Positions 1-6,508 of a stretch of DNA of 7,624 bases are shown piece by piece (position 1 is the first letter of the stretch; every line of letters starts with the position of its first letter). The stretch lies in NCBI GenBank assembly GCA_017353855.1, contig JAFMSA010000183.1, positions 1 through 7,624 on the forward strand, in the 5' to 3' direction. The position numbers and the translations under genes are program-made. The DNA comes from Alphaproteobacteria bacterium. Its GTDB lineage: Bacteria > Pseudomonadota > Alphaproteobacteria > ATCC43930 > CGMCC-115725. Under the pieces are notes generated by a model. The model had not been told where the DNA came from, did not search any database, and saw nothing but the letters and a program-made list of their open reading frames with translations.

Positions 1-415
1 CGAGCGGCAGTGTGAGGACGTCCGGCAGCAGCCAACGGCGAATGTCGATCCAGCCGAGGGTGAGGAGCCACCAGCCGAGCAGGCAATCGAGCCACGCGTC
101 CGGCCCGCCTTTCGCCGCGACCGCCGTCACCGCAACAGCCAAGGCGGCCAGCTCCACTCCCGGATAGAACCAGCCGAGCTTTGCGCCGCAGTGGCGGCAT
201 TGCCGCTTCGCCGCGATCCAGCTGAAGAACGGCACGAGATCCCTTGCCGTGAGCCGCGCCCCGCAGCTTTCGCAGCGCGATCTCGCGCGCACGATCGGCA
301 AGCCGTCCGGCAAGCGCCGGATGACGACGCCGAGGAAACTGCCGACGAAGGGAGCCGCCACTATCAGGCTCCAGCCCGCTGCGTCGGCCGTGCCGCCAGG
401 GTAGAGCAATTGCAT
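1..415 (-). CDS. gspO: Prepilin peptidase GspO (PilD family), 5' part, cut by window edge
   Basis: This encodes the inner-membrane aspartic protease and N-methyltransferase that cleaves the short basic leader of pseudopilins after glycine and methylates the new N-terminal residue. Reading the minus strand from an ATG at 415 gives 138 open codons before the window ends. Residues 25-36 (GSFLGVVIRRLP) match the family's N-terminal signature. Two CxxC pairs, C48/C51 and C73/C76, form the zinc-binding cytoplasmic loop, followed by YPGVE at 84-88. Residues 121-135 (GWIDIRRWLLPDVLT) carry the first catalytic aspartate, probably D124. The second catalytic aspartate, in the GGGD-type motif, should lie outside the window. 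The gene is divergent from gspE and its substrates would include GspH, I and J encoded here. The ribosome-binding site is weak, and a TTG directly before the ATG is an alternative start. Confidence 0.93.
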   Translation of the reverse strand, partial: MQLLYPGGTADAAGWSLIVAAPFVGSFLGVVIRRLPDGLPIVRARSRCESCGARLTARDLVPFFSWIAAKRQCRHCGAKLGWFYPGVELAALAVAVTAVAAKGGPDAWLDCLLGWWLLTLGWIDIRRWLLPDVLTLPL

Positions 416-502
416 CAAGATTCTTGCACTCGCTCCGAACCCTGCCGATGAGCTATTCTGTGCGCCGGATTGCCCGGTTGCACTCCCTGGTATAGCGCCG
501 TC
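416..502. promoter_or_regulatory. Divergent gspO-gspE intergenic region with possible promoter and an 8-bp direct repeat
   Basis: These 87 bp separate the two divergent start codons and must hold the promoters for both genes unless those lie inside coding sequence. A -10-like TATAGC at 491-496 ends only 6 nt before the gspE ATG; the only -35-like match nearby is TTGCCC at 470-475 with a short 15-bp spacer. The octamer TTGCACTC occurs twice, at 424-431 and 478-485, in the same orientation. No purine-rich Shine-Dalgarno sequence precedes the gspE ATG. The promoter call is motif reading only and is weak. Confidence 0.3.
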
Positions 503-2242
503 ATGACCATTGAGCCTATTGCTTCTCTCGACACGCAAAATGCCGTCGACTTGCTTGCAGAGCTTGGTACAGCCCTTGTCGACAGCGGTGCGATCGACCG
601 TCGCACATTGGACCGCGCGCGGCGGGTGGCGGCCGAGACCGGCGCCCGCCTCGACCAGGTCCTCACGCAGCTCGGCCTGATCAGCGATCGCGGCCTCGCC
701 GAGGCCTTGGCGCACCTGACCGAAGCGCCCCTTGTCACGGCCGCCGATTACCCCGACACACCGCTCTTTCACGACCGCCTCAAGCCCAAGTTTCTGCGCC
801 GTGTCCGGGCTTTGCCGATTGCCGCGAGCGACGGGCGGGCAACCCTCGCAATGGCCGATCCGCTCGATGTCTTTACGCGCAACGCCGTCGCGGCCGCGCT
901 CGGCCGCCCCGTCTCGCTCGCCGTTGCGGTGCCGATCGAGCTGGAGGCCGCTTTCGAGCGGCTCTACGCCGAGCTGAGGGAGAACAGCGAGGCGGAAGCG
1001 ATGCTGGACGAGATGGCGCCCGACGCCGAGCCGGCCGAAGAGGACGCCGAGCGCCTCAAAGACCTTGCCAGCGAAGCGCCCGTCATCCGGCTCGTCAACC
1101 AGCTGATAGCGCGCGCGGTCGAAACCCAAGCCTCCGACATTCACCTCGAGCCGTTTGCCGACCGGCTGCGCGTGCGCTACCGCTACGACGGCGTGCTCCA
1201 TGAGGTCGAACCGCCGCCCGCGCGGCTGCAGGGCGCCGTCATTTCGCGGGTCAAGATCATGGCGCGGCTCGACATCGCCGAACGCCGGTTGCCGCAAGAC
1301 GGCCGCATCAAGCTGACCGTGCGGGGCCATGAGATTGATTTCCGCGTTTCGACAATCCCTTCGCTCTACGGCGAAAAAGTCGTGCTGCGCGTGCTCGACC
1401 GCACGGCGGTCGAGTTCGAGTACGAGAAGCTGGGTCTGCCGCCCGAGGTCCGGCAGGGGCTCGAGCGCGCGCTCGATCTTCCCAACGGCATGGTGCTCGT
1501 CACCGGGCCGACAGGCAGCGGCAAGACGACCACACTCTATACCGGCCTGCTGAAGCTGAACACGATCGCGCGCAACGTCGTGACCGTGGAGGACCCGATC
1601 GAATACCAGCTGACCGGCATTAACCAGATCCAGGTCAAGCCGCAAATCGGGCTGAATTTCGCGAGCCTGCTGCGCTCGATCCTGCGGCAGGATCCCGACG
1701 TCATCATGATCGGCGAGATCCGCGATCTCGAAACCGTGCAGATCGCCGTCCAGGCGGCGCTCACCGGCCATCTGGTGCTTTCGACGGTTCATACGAATTC
1801 GGCCGCCGCGACGTTGACCAGGCTGCGCGATATGGGGCTGGAGGATTACCTGATGACCGCAACTTTGCGGGCCGTCCTGGCACAGCGGCTGGTCCGGCGG
1901 CTGTGTCCCGCATGCAAGACCGCCGAACCGGACCCGGCTGCGCTGATCCAGCGGCTTGGCCTGGAGCGGTTGGCGGATGGTAGAGAGATCACGATTTATC
2001 GTCCGGCGGGGTGTCCGGAATGCCGGGATACCGGCTATCGAGGGCGCCGCGCGATCGCCGAACTGCTCATTCCCAGCCGGGCGACCGATCGCCTGATTTT
2101 CGAGGGCGCCGGCGATGCCGCCATCGAGCGGGCCGCGGTGGAGCAGGGCATGCGCCCGATCTTCGACAGCGGCCTTCTCGCGGTGATCGAGGGCGACACG
2201 ACGATCGAGGAAGTCGTGCGTTGTATCCGCAGCGAGGCTTAA
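503..2242 (+). CDS. gspE: T2SS assembly ATPase GspE
   Basis: This 579-residue cytoplasmic AAA-like secretion ATPase powers pseudopilus assembly by coupling ATP hydrolysis to GspF through GspL. Residues about 10-155 form the N-terminal T2SSE_N/MshEN-type domain, followed by an acidic linker (about 159-187). The core starts near 192 (PVIRLVNQLI) and contains the ASDIHLEP motif (210-217), Walker A GPTGSGKT (335-342), an Asp box around TVEDPIEY (361-368), the Walker B-like DPDVIMIGEIRD (397-408) and the His box around TGHLVLSTVH (421-430). A four-cysteine zinc module is intact (C468/C471 and C504/C507), as is usual for GspE and PilB rather than PilT. All catalytic motifs are present. I chose the ATG at 503; an in-frame TTG at 470 would add eleven residues not typical of the family. 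PilB is the main alternative, rejected because gspL and gspM lie downstream. Confidence 0.96.
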   Translation: MTIEPIASLDTQNAVDLLAELGTALVDSGAIDRRTLDRARRVAAETGARLDQVLTQLGLISDRGLAEALAHLTEAPLVTAADYPDTPLFHDRLKPKFLRRVRALPIAASDGRATLAMADPLDVFTRNAVAAALGRPVSLAVAVPIELEAAFERLYAELRENSEAEAMLDEMAPDAEPAEEDAERLKDLASEAPVIRLVNQLIARAVETQASDIHLEPFADRLRVRYRYDGVLHEVEPPPARLQGAVISRVKIMARLDIAERRLPQDGRIKLTVRGHEIDFRVSTIPSLYGEKVVLRVLDRTAVEFEYEKLGLPPEVRQGLERALDLPNGMVLVTGPTGSGKTTTLYTGLLKLNTIARNVVTVEDPIEYQLTGINQIQVKPQIGLNFASLLRSILRQDPDVIMIGEIRDLETVQIAVQAALTGHLVLSTVHTNSAAATLTRLRDMGLEDYLMTATLRAVLAQRLVRRLCPACKTAEPDPAALIQRLGLERLADGREITIYRPAGCPECRDTGYRGRRAIAELLIPSRATDRLIFEGAGDAAIERAAVEQGMRPIFDSGLLAVIEGDTTIEEVVRCIRSEA

Positions 2243-2353
2243 TGCCGGGAGCGTGCGCTTCGCCTTAGAAAAGGCAAGGTGTTACGATGGAATTGCGGTC
2301 GTCGGGCGGGTCGATCTTTCCCGGTTTCGGTGGGTCCGAAGGATGAACAGTCT

Positions 2354-2368
2354 CGGGAATCATTTCCG
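2354..2368. repeat. 15-bp near-palindrome in the gspE-gspF gap
   Basis: CGGGAAT and ATTTCCG flank a single central C. Six of seven positions are Watson-Crick matched and one is a G/T mismatch. The size and symmetry would fit a dimeric regulator site, but short palindromes are also expected by chance in DNA of this composition. Confidence 0.25.
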
Positions 2369-2514
2369 GCTGGGCGAGCGTCGGGCGCGTTGCGGCAGCA
2401 ACAAATTCGCGGTCGGGGCGGGTGCGGGTCGCCGTCGACACGGCGGTTTGCCTGATGCATGCCGCGAGTGGTGTGGGGGGAACGCAACCGAGTTCCGGGT
2501 TTTGACGGGAAGAA

Positions 2515-2529
2515 CCGGGAATCTCCCGG
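2515..2529. repeat. Perfect 6-bp hairpin just upstream of gspF
   Basis: CCGGGA and TCCCGG are separated by a 3-nt loop (ATC), and the structure ends 15 nt before the gspF ATG. In RNA it would be a compact G/C-rich stem next to the ribosome-binding region, where a G-run lies at 2535-2539. There is no U-tract after it, so it is not a typical intrinsic terminator. A role in gspF translation is only an inference. Confidence 0.3.
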
Positions 2530-2544
2530 GGATCGGGGGCTGAG

Positions 2545-3768
2545 ATGCCATCCTTCCGTTGGGCGGCGATCAATCCCGGGGGCGATGTCGCCCGCGGCGT
2601 CATGGAGGCGCCGGATCGCGGGTCGGTCGTCGAGCGGCTGCAGCGTCAAGGTCAGATCGTGCTGCGCGCCGATCCGGCCGAGGGGCGTGCGAGCTGGACG
2701 GATTTTCTGCAGGTTGAGCTCGCGCGCAACCGCGGTCTCGATAAAACCGCACTCAGCGAGGTTACGCGGGAGCTCGCGATCATGCTGGCGGCGGGGCAGG
2801 ATCTCGACCGCGCGCTGCGTTTCGTCTCCGAGAACACGCGGAACGCCCGCGCCCGGACGATCCTTGGCAATGTGCGTGACAAGGTGCGGTCCGGCAGCTC
2901 TCTGGCCGCGGCGCTCGCCGCCGAGCCACGAAGCTTCTCGAGGCTCTATGTTGGCCTCGTGCGGGCGGGGGAGGCGGGCGGCACGTTGCCGGCGACGCTC
3001 GATCGGCTTGCGACGCTGCTTGAGCGCGAACGCAGCCTCAGCGCCAGTTTGCGTTCGGCAATGATCTATCCGGCTCTGCTGATCGCGGCGGCGATCGGCG
3101 CGATCATCCTGCTGCTCGATTACGTGCTGCCGCAGTTCACTCCGATCTTTGAGCAGGCTGGCGCCCAGTTGCCCGCCACCACGCGTGCGCTGATGACCCT
3201 GGGGGCGGTGGCCGGAGCCGCCACGCCTTGGCTGCTGGTGGCGGTTTTGGCGGGTGTGGTGGTTGCGCGACGGTTGCTGGCACGCCCGGCTTATCGGCTC
3301 CCATTTGATCGCCTGCTGCTGCGTGTCCCGATCGTGGGCGGGCTGATGCGCGAGACGCTCGCGGCCCGCCTTACACGCACGCTCGGCAGCCTGCTGCAGA
3401 ACGGGGTGCCGCTGATCTCCGCACTCGGCATTGCGAGGGAGGCGCTGGGCAACCTTGCCGCGGCCGCTGCCGTCGACGAGGCGGCGTTGGGTGCCAAGGG
3501 CGGCGCCGGGCTCGCCCGGCCGCTGGCCGCGGCGGGCCTGTTCCCCGCCCGGACGATCCACCTCCTGCAGCTCGGCGAGGAAGCGGCACAGCTTTCGTCT
3601 ATGGCCCTCAAGGCCGCCGATATACACGAAGAGCAAGCGCGGCTGATGGTGCAACGGCTGGTGGCGCTCGCCATACCGACGATCACGATCGTAATGGGTC
3701 TCGCGGTGGCCGGGATCATCAGCGCGCTGCTGACCGCAATGTTGAGCCTCAATGACCTTGCAATGTAG
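2545..3768 (+). CDS. gspF: T2SS inner-membrane platform protein GspF
   Basis: This 407-residue polytopic protein is the core of the inner-membrane platform and transmits GspE motion to the growing pseudopilus. It has two T2SSF repeats. The first (about 70-195) contains RLYVGLVRAGEAGGTLPATL (133-152). The second (about 268-395) contains RLTRTLGSLLQNGVPLISAL (275-294) and the equivalent LFPARTIHLLQLGEEAAQL (332-350). Membrane segments are visible at about 172-195, 217-241 and 374-399. The second repeat has AAQL after GEE where many members have a glycine-containing turn. Length is normal for the family. The ATG at 2545 follows a G-run at 2535-2539 and a stop at 2541-2543 in another frame. Its 3' end overlaps gspH by 17 bp, so translation is probably coupled. 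It lies 302 bp from gspE, an unusually large distance. Confidence 0.95.
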   Translation: MPSFRWAAINPGGDVARGVMEAPDRGSVVERLQRQGQIVLRADPAEGRASWTDFLQVELARNRGLDKTALSEVTRELAIMLAAGQDLDRALRFVSENTRNARARTILGNVRDKVRSGSSLAAALAAEPRSFSRLYVGLVRAGEAGGTLPATLDRLATLLERERSLSASLRSAMIYPALLIAAAIGAIILLLDYVLPQFTPIFEQAGAQLPATTRALMTLGAVAGAATPWLLVAVLAGVVVARRLLARPAYRLPFDRLLLRVPIVGGLMRETLAARLTRTLGSLLQNGVPLISALGIAREALGNLAAAAAVDEAALGAKGGAGLARPLAAAGLFPARTIHLLQLGEEAAQLSSMALKAADIHEEQARLMVQRLVALAIPTITIVMGLAVAGIISALLTAMLSLNDLAM

Positions 3769-4216
3769 GCGCCGCCGCCGCGCCGGCGGGTTCACATTGA
3801 TCGAGATCGTTGTAACGCTGGCAATTCTCGCTTTCGCGCTGGTTCTCGTGGCGGGATACAAAGGGCCTTGGAGCCGCGGGCTCGGCCTCAGAGGGGTGGC
3901 CGCCGAGCTTGCCTCGGGGCTGCGGCAGGCGCGTTCGCAGGCGATCGCGAGCAACCGGCCGGTTGCCGTCGGCGTCGATGCGAACCGCCATTCCTACCGG
4001 GTCGGGACGGGCGCAATTCACGCGCTTCCGACCGACGTCTCGATTGAGCTTGTGACGATTGCCGGGGAACGCCGCGGAGCCCGGGTCGGCGATATCCAGT
4101 TCAATCCGGACGGCAGTTCCACGGGCGGCCGGATTGCGCTGGCGGATACGCAGCGGCGCCTGGCGATCGGCGTTGATTGGCTAACCGGCCGGGTGAGCGT
4201 TGCGAATGTCCGTTGA
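3752..4216 (+). CDS. gspH: Minor pseudopilin GspH
   Basis: This 154-residue protein is a minor pseudopilin of the pseudopilus tip complex. A basic leader (CRRRRRAGG, 5-13) ends at a prepilin peptidase site, with predicted cleavage between G13 and F14 and the conserved glutamate E18 at mature position 5. The hydrophobic helix spans about 14-36. The body shows the GspH/FimT pattern: LRQARSQAIASNRPVAV (57-73) and, near the C-terminus, FNPDGSSTGGRIAL (117-130), then TGRVSV (145-150). These features separate it from the major pseudopilin GspG. The start lies inside the end of gspF (17-bp overlap) and the end overlaps gspI. FimT of a type IV pilus is the alternative, made unlikely by the context. 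Confidence 0.9.
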   Translation: MTLQCRRRRRAGGFTLIEIVVTLAILAFALVLVAGYKGPWSRGLGLRGVAAELASGLRQARSQAIASNRPVAVGVDANRHSYRVGTGAIHALPTDVSIELVTIAGERRGARVGDIQFNPDGSSTGGRIALADTQRRLAIGVDWLTGRVSVANVR

Positions 4217-4631
4217 TCGAGCCTCCCGCGCGTACGGGTTCACACTGCTTGAGGTCGTCATCGCGCTGGCGATCGCTGGCCTGGCGCTGGTTGTGCTGTT
4301 TCGTGCCGGGAGCGGCGGCCTCGTTTCAGTCGACACCGCCGCGCGGGCCGAAGAGGCGCTGGAGCGGGCGCAGTCGCATCTTGCTGCGGTCGGTCATGAT
4401 GCCGCCCTGGTTGCGGGTAATCTGACCGGAGACGACGGCGGCGGGTATCGCTGGACCCTGCGCGTGCGTCCCCTGGCGGCGCGGCCGTCATTGGCCCCCG
4501 ACGGCGTCACACCTATCGCGACAACGCTGTTCAGCGTTGAAGTCGCGATTTCTTGGCCGGGGCCTGCCGGCGAACGATCCGTCGTGCTGAGGACCCTGCG
4601 TATGGGCGACGTCGCGAGCGGCGGCGCATGA
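4206..4631 (+). CDS. gspI: Minor pseudopilin GspI
   Basis: This 141-residue minor pseudopilin would form the tip complex with GspJ and normally GspK. The leader is short, with predicted cleavage between G11 and F12 and E16 at mature position 5; the helix is FTLLEVVIALAIAGLALVVL (12-31). Residues about 42-66 (a run of Ala, Glu and Arg) and a C-terminal beta-rich part, with the segment FSVEVAISWPG (109-119), fit the GspI family. I chose the ATG at 4206, preceded by GGTGAG at 4192-4197; a TTG at 4200 would add two residues. It overlaps gspH by 11 bp and gspJ by 4 bp (ATGA). GspI rather than GspJ is inferred from size and order. Confidence 0.85.
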   Translation: MSVDRASRAYGFTLLEVVIALAIAGLALVVLFRAGSGGLVSVDTAARAEEALERAQSHLAAVGHDAALVAGNLTGDDGGGYRWTLRVRPLAARPSLAPDGVTPIATTLFSVEVAISWPGPAGERSVVLRTLRMGDVASGGA

Positions 4632-5248
4632 GGCGTATCGAGAGCCGGTTCGAGCGCTCCCGCGCGCGCGGCCGGGGGACCGGGTTCACGCTGCTCGAAA
4701 CGTTGGTTGTTCTGGTGGTGCTCGGTTTCCTAATGGTCGGGCTCACTCAAGGTGTGCGCGCCGGGATTGCGTTGTGGGACACGCAATCGCGCCGGATCGG
4801 CGCAACCGCCGAACTCGACACGACGGCCCGCCTCCTGCGTTCGCTCCTGACCGGTCTTACGTTGACCACGTCGGGTCGGGGAGCGGCCGAGTTCAAGGGC
4901 ACCGCCGGGAGTGTGTCTTTCGTGGGCGATTTGCCGACCGGCCTGGGAACCACTCAGCGCGCCGACATCACTCTGGAACTGCGCCAAGGCCACCTCATCC
5001 TCAGCTGGACGCCGCACCGGCATGAAGTTTCGCTTGTGCCGCCGCCCGCGCCCGTCCAAACCGATCTCCTCGGCGGGGTGGATCGGCTGGAGCTCGCCTA
5101 TTGGGGCGCTCCTTCGCCGGGTCAGCCGTCCGGCTGGCTGGGACAGTGGGACGGACGGGGCGTCCCTCAGCTCATTCGCGTGCGCCTTGTGTTCTCCAAG
5201 AACGACACGCGCCGCTTTCCCGACCTGATCGCGGCACCCGAGCTCTGA
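4628..5248 (+). CDS. gspJ: Minor pseudopilin GspJ
   Basis: This 206-residue minor pseudopilin is predicted to be a partner of GspI in the tip complex. The leader is long and arginine-rich (18 residues plus G19), with predicted cleavage between G19 and F20 and E24 at mature position 5; the hydrophobic helix runs to about 40. The C-terminal part has the features of GspJ: the segment VDRLELAYWG (151-160), then WDGRGVPQLIRVRLVF (174-189). The ATG at 4628 overlaps the gspI stop as ATGA, which suggests translational coupling; the frame stays open upstream to 4553, but that part lies within gspI. It is the last gene of the tight F-H-I-J block, and no gspK follows. Confidence 0.88.
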   Translation: MRRIESRFERSRARGRGTGFTLLETLVVLVVLGFLMVGLTQGVRAGIALWDTQSRRIGATAELDTTARLLRSLLTGLTLTTSGRGAAEFKGTAGSVSFVGDLPTGLGTTQRADITLELRQGHLILSWTPHRHEVSLVPPPAPVQTDLLGGVDRLELAYWGAPSPGQPSGWLGQWDGRGVPQLIRVRLVFSKNDTRRFPDLIAAPEL

Positions 5249-5453
5249 GGATGGCGATTCGCCCGCGCGCGGGCCCGGTTACAGCGATGCGGTTTGGCGG
5301 TGCTTGCGGCACGGTGCGGCAGATCTGGCCGGGTGTGGGTCGCAAGCCGAGTGTATTGCCTTGCTCGGGCCACATTCAGAAAATGTATTGAAATTACGCC
5401 GCCCTAGCGCAGATTGGGGGGTTGGGGCTTCGACAGGGCTTGGTCCTCGGGTC
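5249..5453. other. 205-bp gap where gspK is expected
   Basis: In most T2SS operons gspK lies between gspJ and gspL, but here no GspK-like frame exists. A frame from an ATG at 5251, directly after a GAGG, runs 46 codons to a TGA at 5389-5391; it starts MAIRPRAG and has no hydrophobic pseudopilin helix, so it is not a working GspK. The gspL frame is also open upstream from a TTG at 5304, but that part does not look like GspL. The stretch 5371-5397 is clearly richer in A and T than its surroundings. A degraded gspK remnant and a leader or promoter region for gspL are both possible. Confidence 0.5.
5361..5389 (+). promoter_or_regulatory. Possible promoter upstream of gspL, with an overlapping inverted repeat
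   Basis: TTGCTC at 5361-5366 and TGTATT at 5384-5389 are separated by 17 bp in the most A/T-rich part of the gap. The match is 3/6 for the -35 and 4/6 for the -10 consensus, so this is weak. An inverted repeat, ACATT and AATGT with a 5-nt centre (5372-5386), lies across the spacer and the -10, where a bound repressor could act. It would allow gspL, gspM and the next gene to be expressed apart from gspEFHIJ. Confidence 0.22.
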
Positions 5454-6494
5454 ATGGTGCGCCAGTTTTTCATTTGGTGGTTCGGGCAGCTGGCGGATCT
5501 GCTGCCGCCGCAGCTGCGCCGGACGGCGCTCAGCGCTGCGGACGCGCTTGTCATCGCTCCGGTTGGTGCGTTGGGGCGCGGTGCCGCGGCGGTGGCTGTC
5601 TCGTTGCGCCGCAGCGGCAGGGAGACGCCGCTCGGCGAGTTCGATCTCGACCAAGCGGGTTTGGCGGAGCTGCCCCGCTCGCCCGGCAATCCGACGGTGC
5701 TGCGGCTCGGCGAAGCCGACGTTCTCGGAAAGACGGTCAGTCTGCCGCTCGCCGCAGAACGCGAGCTGGGCCAGGTGCTTGGCTTTGAAATGGACCGGGA
5801 GACCCCGTTCAGCACGGAGGAGTTGTACTGGAACCATCGGGTGACCGCGATCGACCGGGAAAACGGGCGCTTGTCGGTTCGCCTCTCGCTCGTTCCCAAA
5901 GCCAATCTCGACCCGCTGCTCGTCGCTCTGGGCCAAAGCGGGATCCAGCCCAGCCGGGTGGAAATCGCCGATGGTCCGGATGCGGGCTTTTACCTGCCGC
6001 TCCTGGGCAGCGGCAGCAACCGCGCACATAATTCCTACAGCCGGCTGCTGTGGCCTGCGGCGGTGTGTTGTGCGCTGCTGGCCCTCGCCGCAATCGTCAC
6101 ACCGTTTGTGCGTCAGCAGCGCGCCCTTGCTGCGCTGGAGCGTGAAATCGCAAGCGCACGCGCTGCTGCCGGTGAGGCCGACAGCTTACGCCAGCAAATT
6201 AATCACCTGTCCGGCAATGTCGGTTTCATCGACGACGAACGCGAGAAAGCCGCACGGCCGCTGATCGTCTTGGCGGCCGTAACCCGCGTCTTGCCGGACG
6301 ATACCTATCTCACCGAAATGCAGCTGCGGCAGCGCAAGGCGACGCTCAGCGGCCGGTCTGCCGCAGCCGCCCGGTTAATTGCCGCGCTGTCCGACGATGG
6401 CGAGTTCCGTAACCCGTCGTTTGCAGCGCCCGTCACCCGGCTCGAGGCGCTGCACACGGAACTCTTCACCATTAACGCGGAGATTGGGCCGTAA
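5454..6494 (+). CDS. gspL: T2SS inner-membrane protein GspL
   Basis: This 346-residue bitopic protein connects the GspE ATPase to the envelope part of the machine. Residues 1 to about 190 form a cytoplasmic part that in this family binds the GspE N-terminal domain. A single membrane segment is visible at about 199-219, followed by a predicted coiled coil (about 220-255) and a C-terminal periplasmic PilN/GspL ferredoxin-like domain (about 265-345, including LPDDTYLTEMQLRQRKATLSG at 280-300). I chose the ATG at 5454 (MVRQFFIWWFGQLADLLPP) because the upstream open part from a TTG at 5304 is not family-like; no strong ribosome-binding site is visible. gspM follows within about 15 nt. GspL sequences diverge widely, so the call rests on architecture and position as much as on sequence. 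Confidence 0.88.
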   Translation: MVRQFFIWWFGQLADLLPPQLRRTALSAADALVIAPVGALGRGAAAVAVSLRRSGRETPLGEFDLDQAGLAELPRSPGNPTVLRLGEADVLGKTVSLPLAAERELGQVLGFEMDRETPFSTEELYWNHRVTAIDRENGRLSVRLSLVPKANLDPLLVALGQSGIQPSRVEIADGPDAGFYLPLLGSGSNRAHNSYSRLLWPAAVCCALLALAAIVTPFVRQQRALAALEREIASARAAAGEADSLRQQINHLSGNVGFIDDEREKAARPLIVLAAVTRVLPDDTYLTEMQLRQRKATLSGRSAAAARLIAALSDDGEFRNPSFAAPVTRLEALHTELFTINAEIGP

Positions 6495-6508
6495 TCTCGA
6501 TTGCATCC

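Larger units (their letters stand above)
2243..2544. other. 302-bp gap between gspE and gspF, no recognised gene
   Basis: No recognisable protein is encoded here. A plus-strand frame from a GTG at 2253 to a stop at 2541-2543 (96 codons) and a minus-strand frame ending near 2265 are open, but neither translation resembles a known family, and both are rich in Arg, Gly or Pro as expected for chance frames in GC-rich DNA. The stretch holds several short inverted repeats: 2262-2275 (GCCTT, 4-nt loop), 2354-2368 and 2515-2529. It could be a 5' leader or promoter region for gspF or the remains of a lost gene. The sequence does not decide between these. Confidence 0.5.

Noticed and set aside
191..451. 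Plus-strand frame of 86 codons at the left edge
   Set aside because: It lies antisense to gspO, whose zinc-binding cysteines and catalytic-aspartate motif are clear on the other strand; the 86-codon translation has no recognisable features.
2262..2275. GCCTT/AAGGC hairpin after gspE as a transcription terminator
   Set aside because: The stem is only 5 bp and no T-run follows on either strand.
2253..2543. Plus-strand frame of 96 codons filling the gspE-gspF gap
   Set aside because: It begins with GTG, has no hydrophobic core or known motif, uses codons unlike the neighbouring gsp genes and is rich in Arg and Gly like chance frames.
2265..2603. Minus-strand frame of 112 codons covering the gspE-gspF gap
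   Set aside because: The C-terminal half has fairly good third-position GC, but the proposed start lies inside gspF, no ribosome-binding site is visible and the Pro-rich translation matches nothing I know.
2239..3954. Open minus-strand frame of 571 codons opposite gspF
   Set aside because: It lies antisense to a clear gspF, its translation is full of Arg, Gln, Pro and His with no domain, and long antisense frames are common in GC-rich genes.
5279..6029. Two minus-strand frames opposite the 5' part of gspL
   Set aside because: Both are antisense to a protein with a membrane helix, coiled coil and PilN-like domain in the expected operon position; their translations lack any recognised domain.
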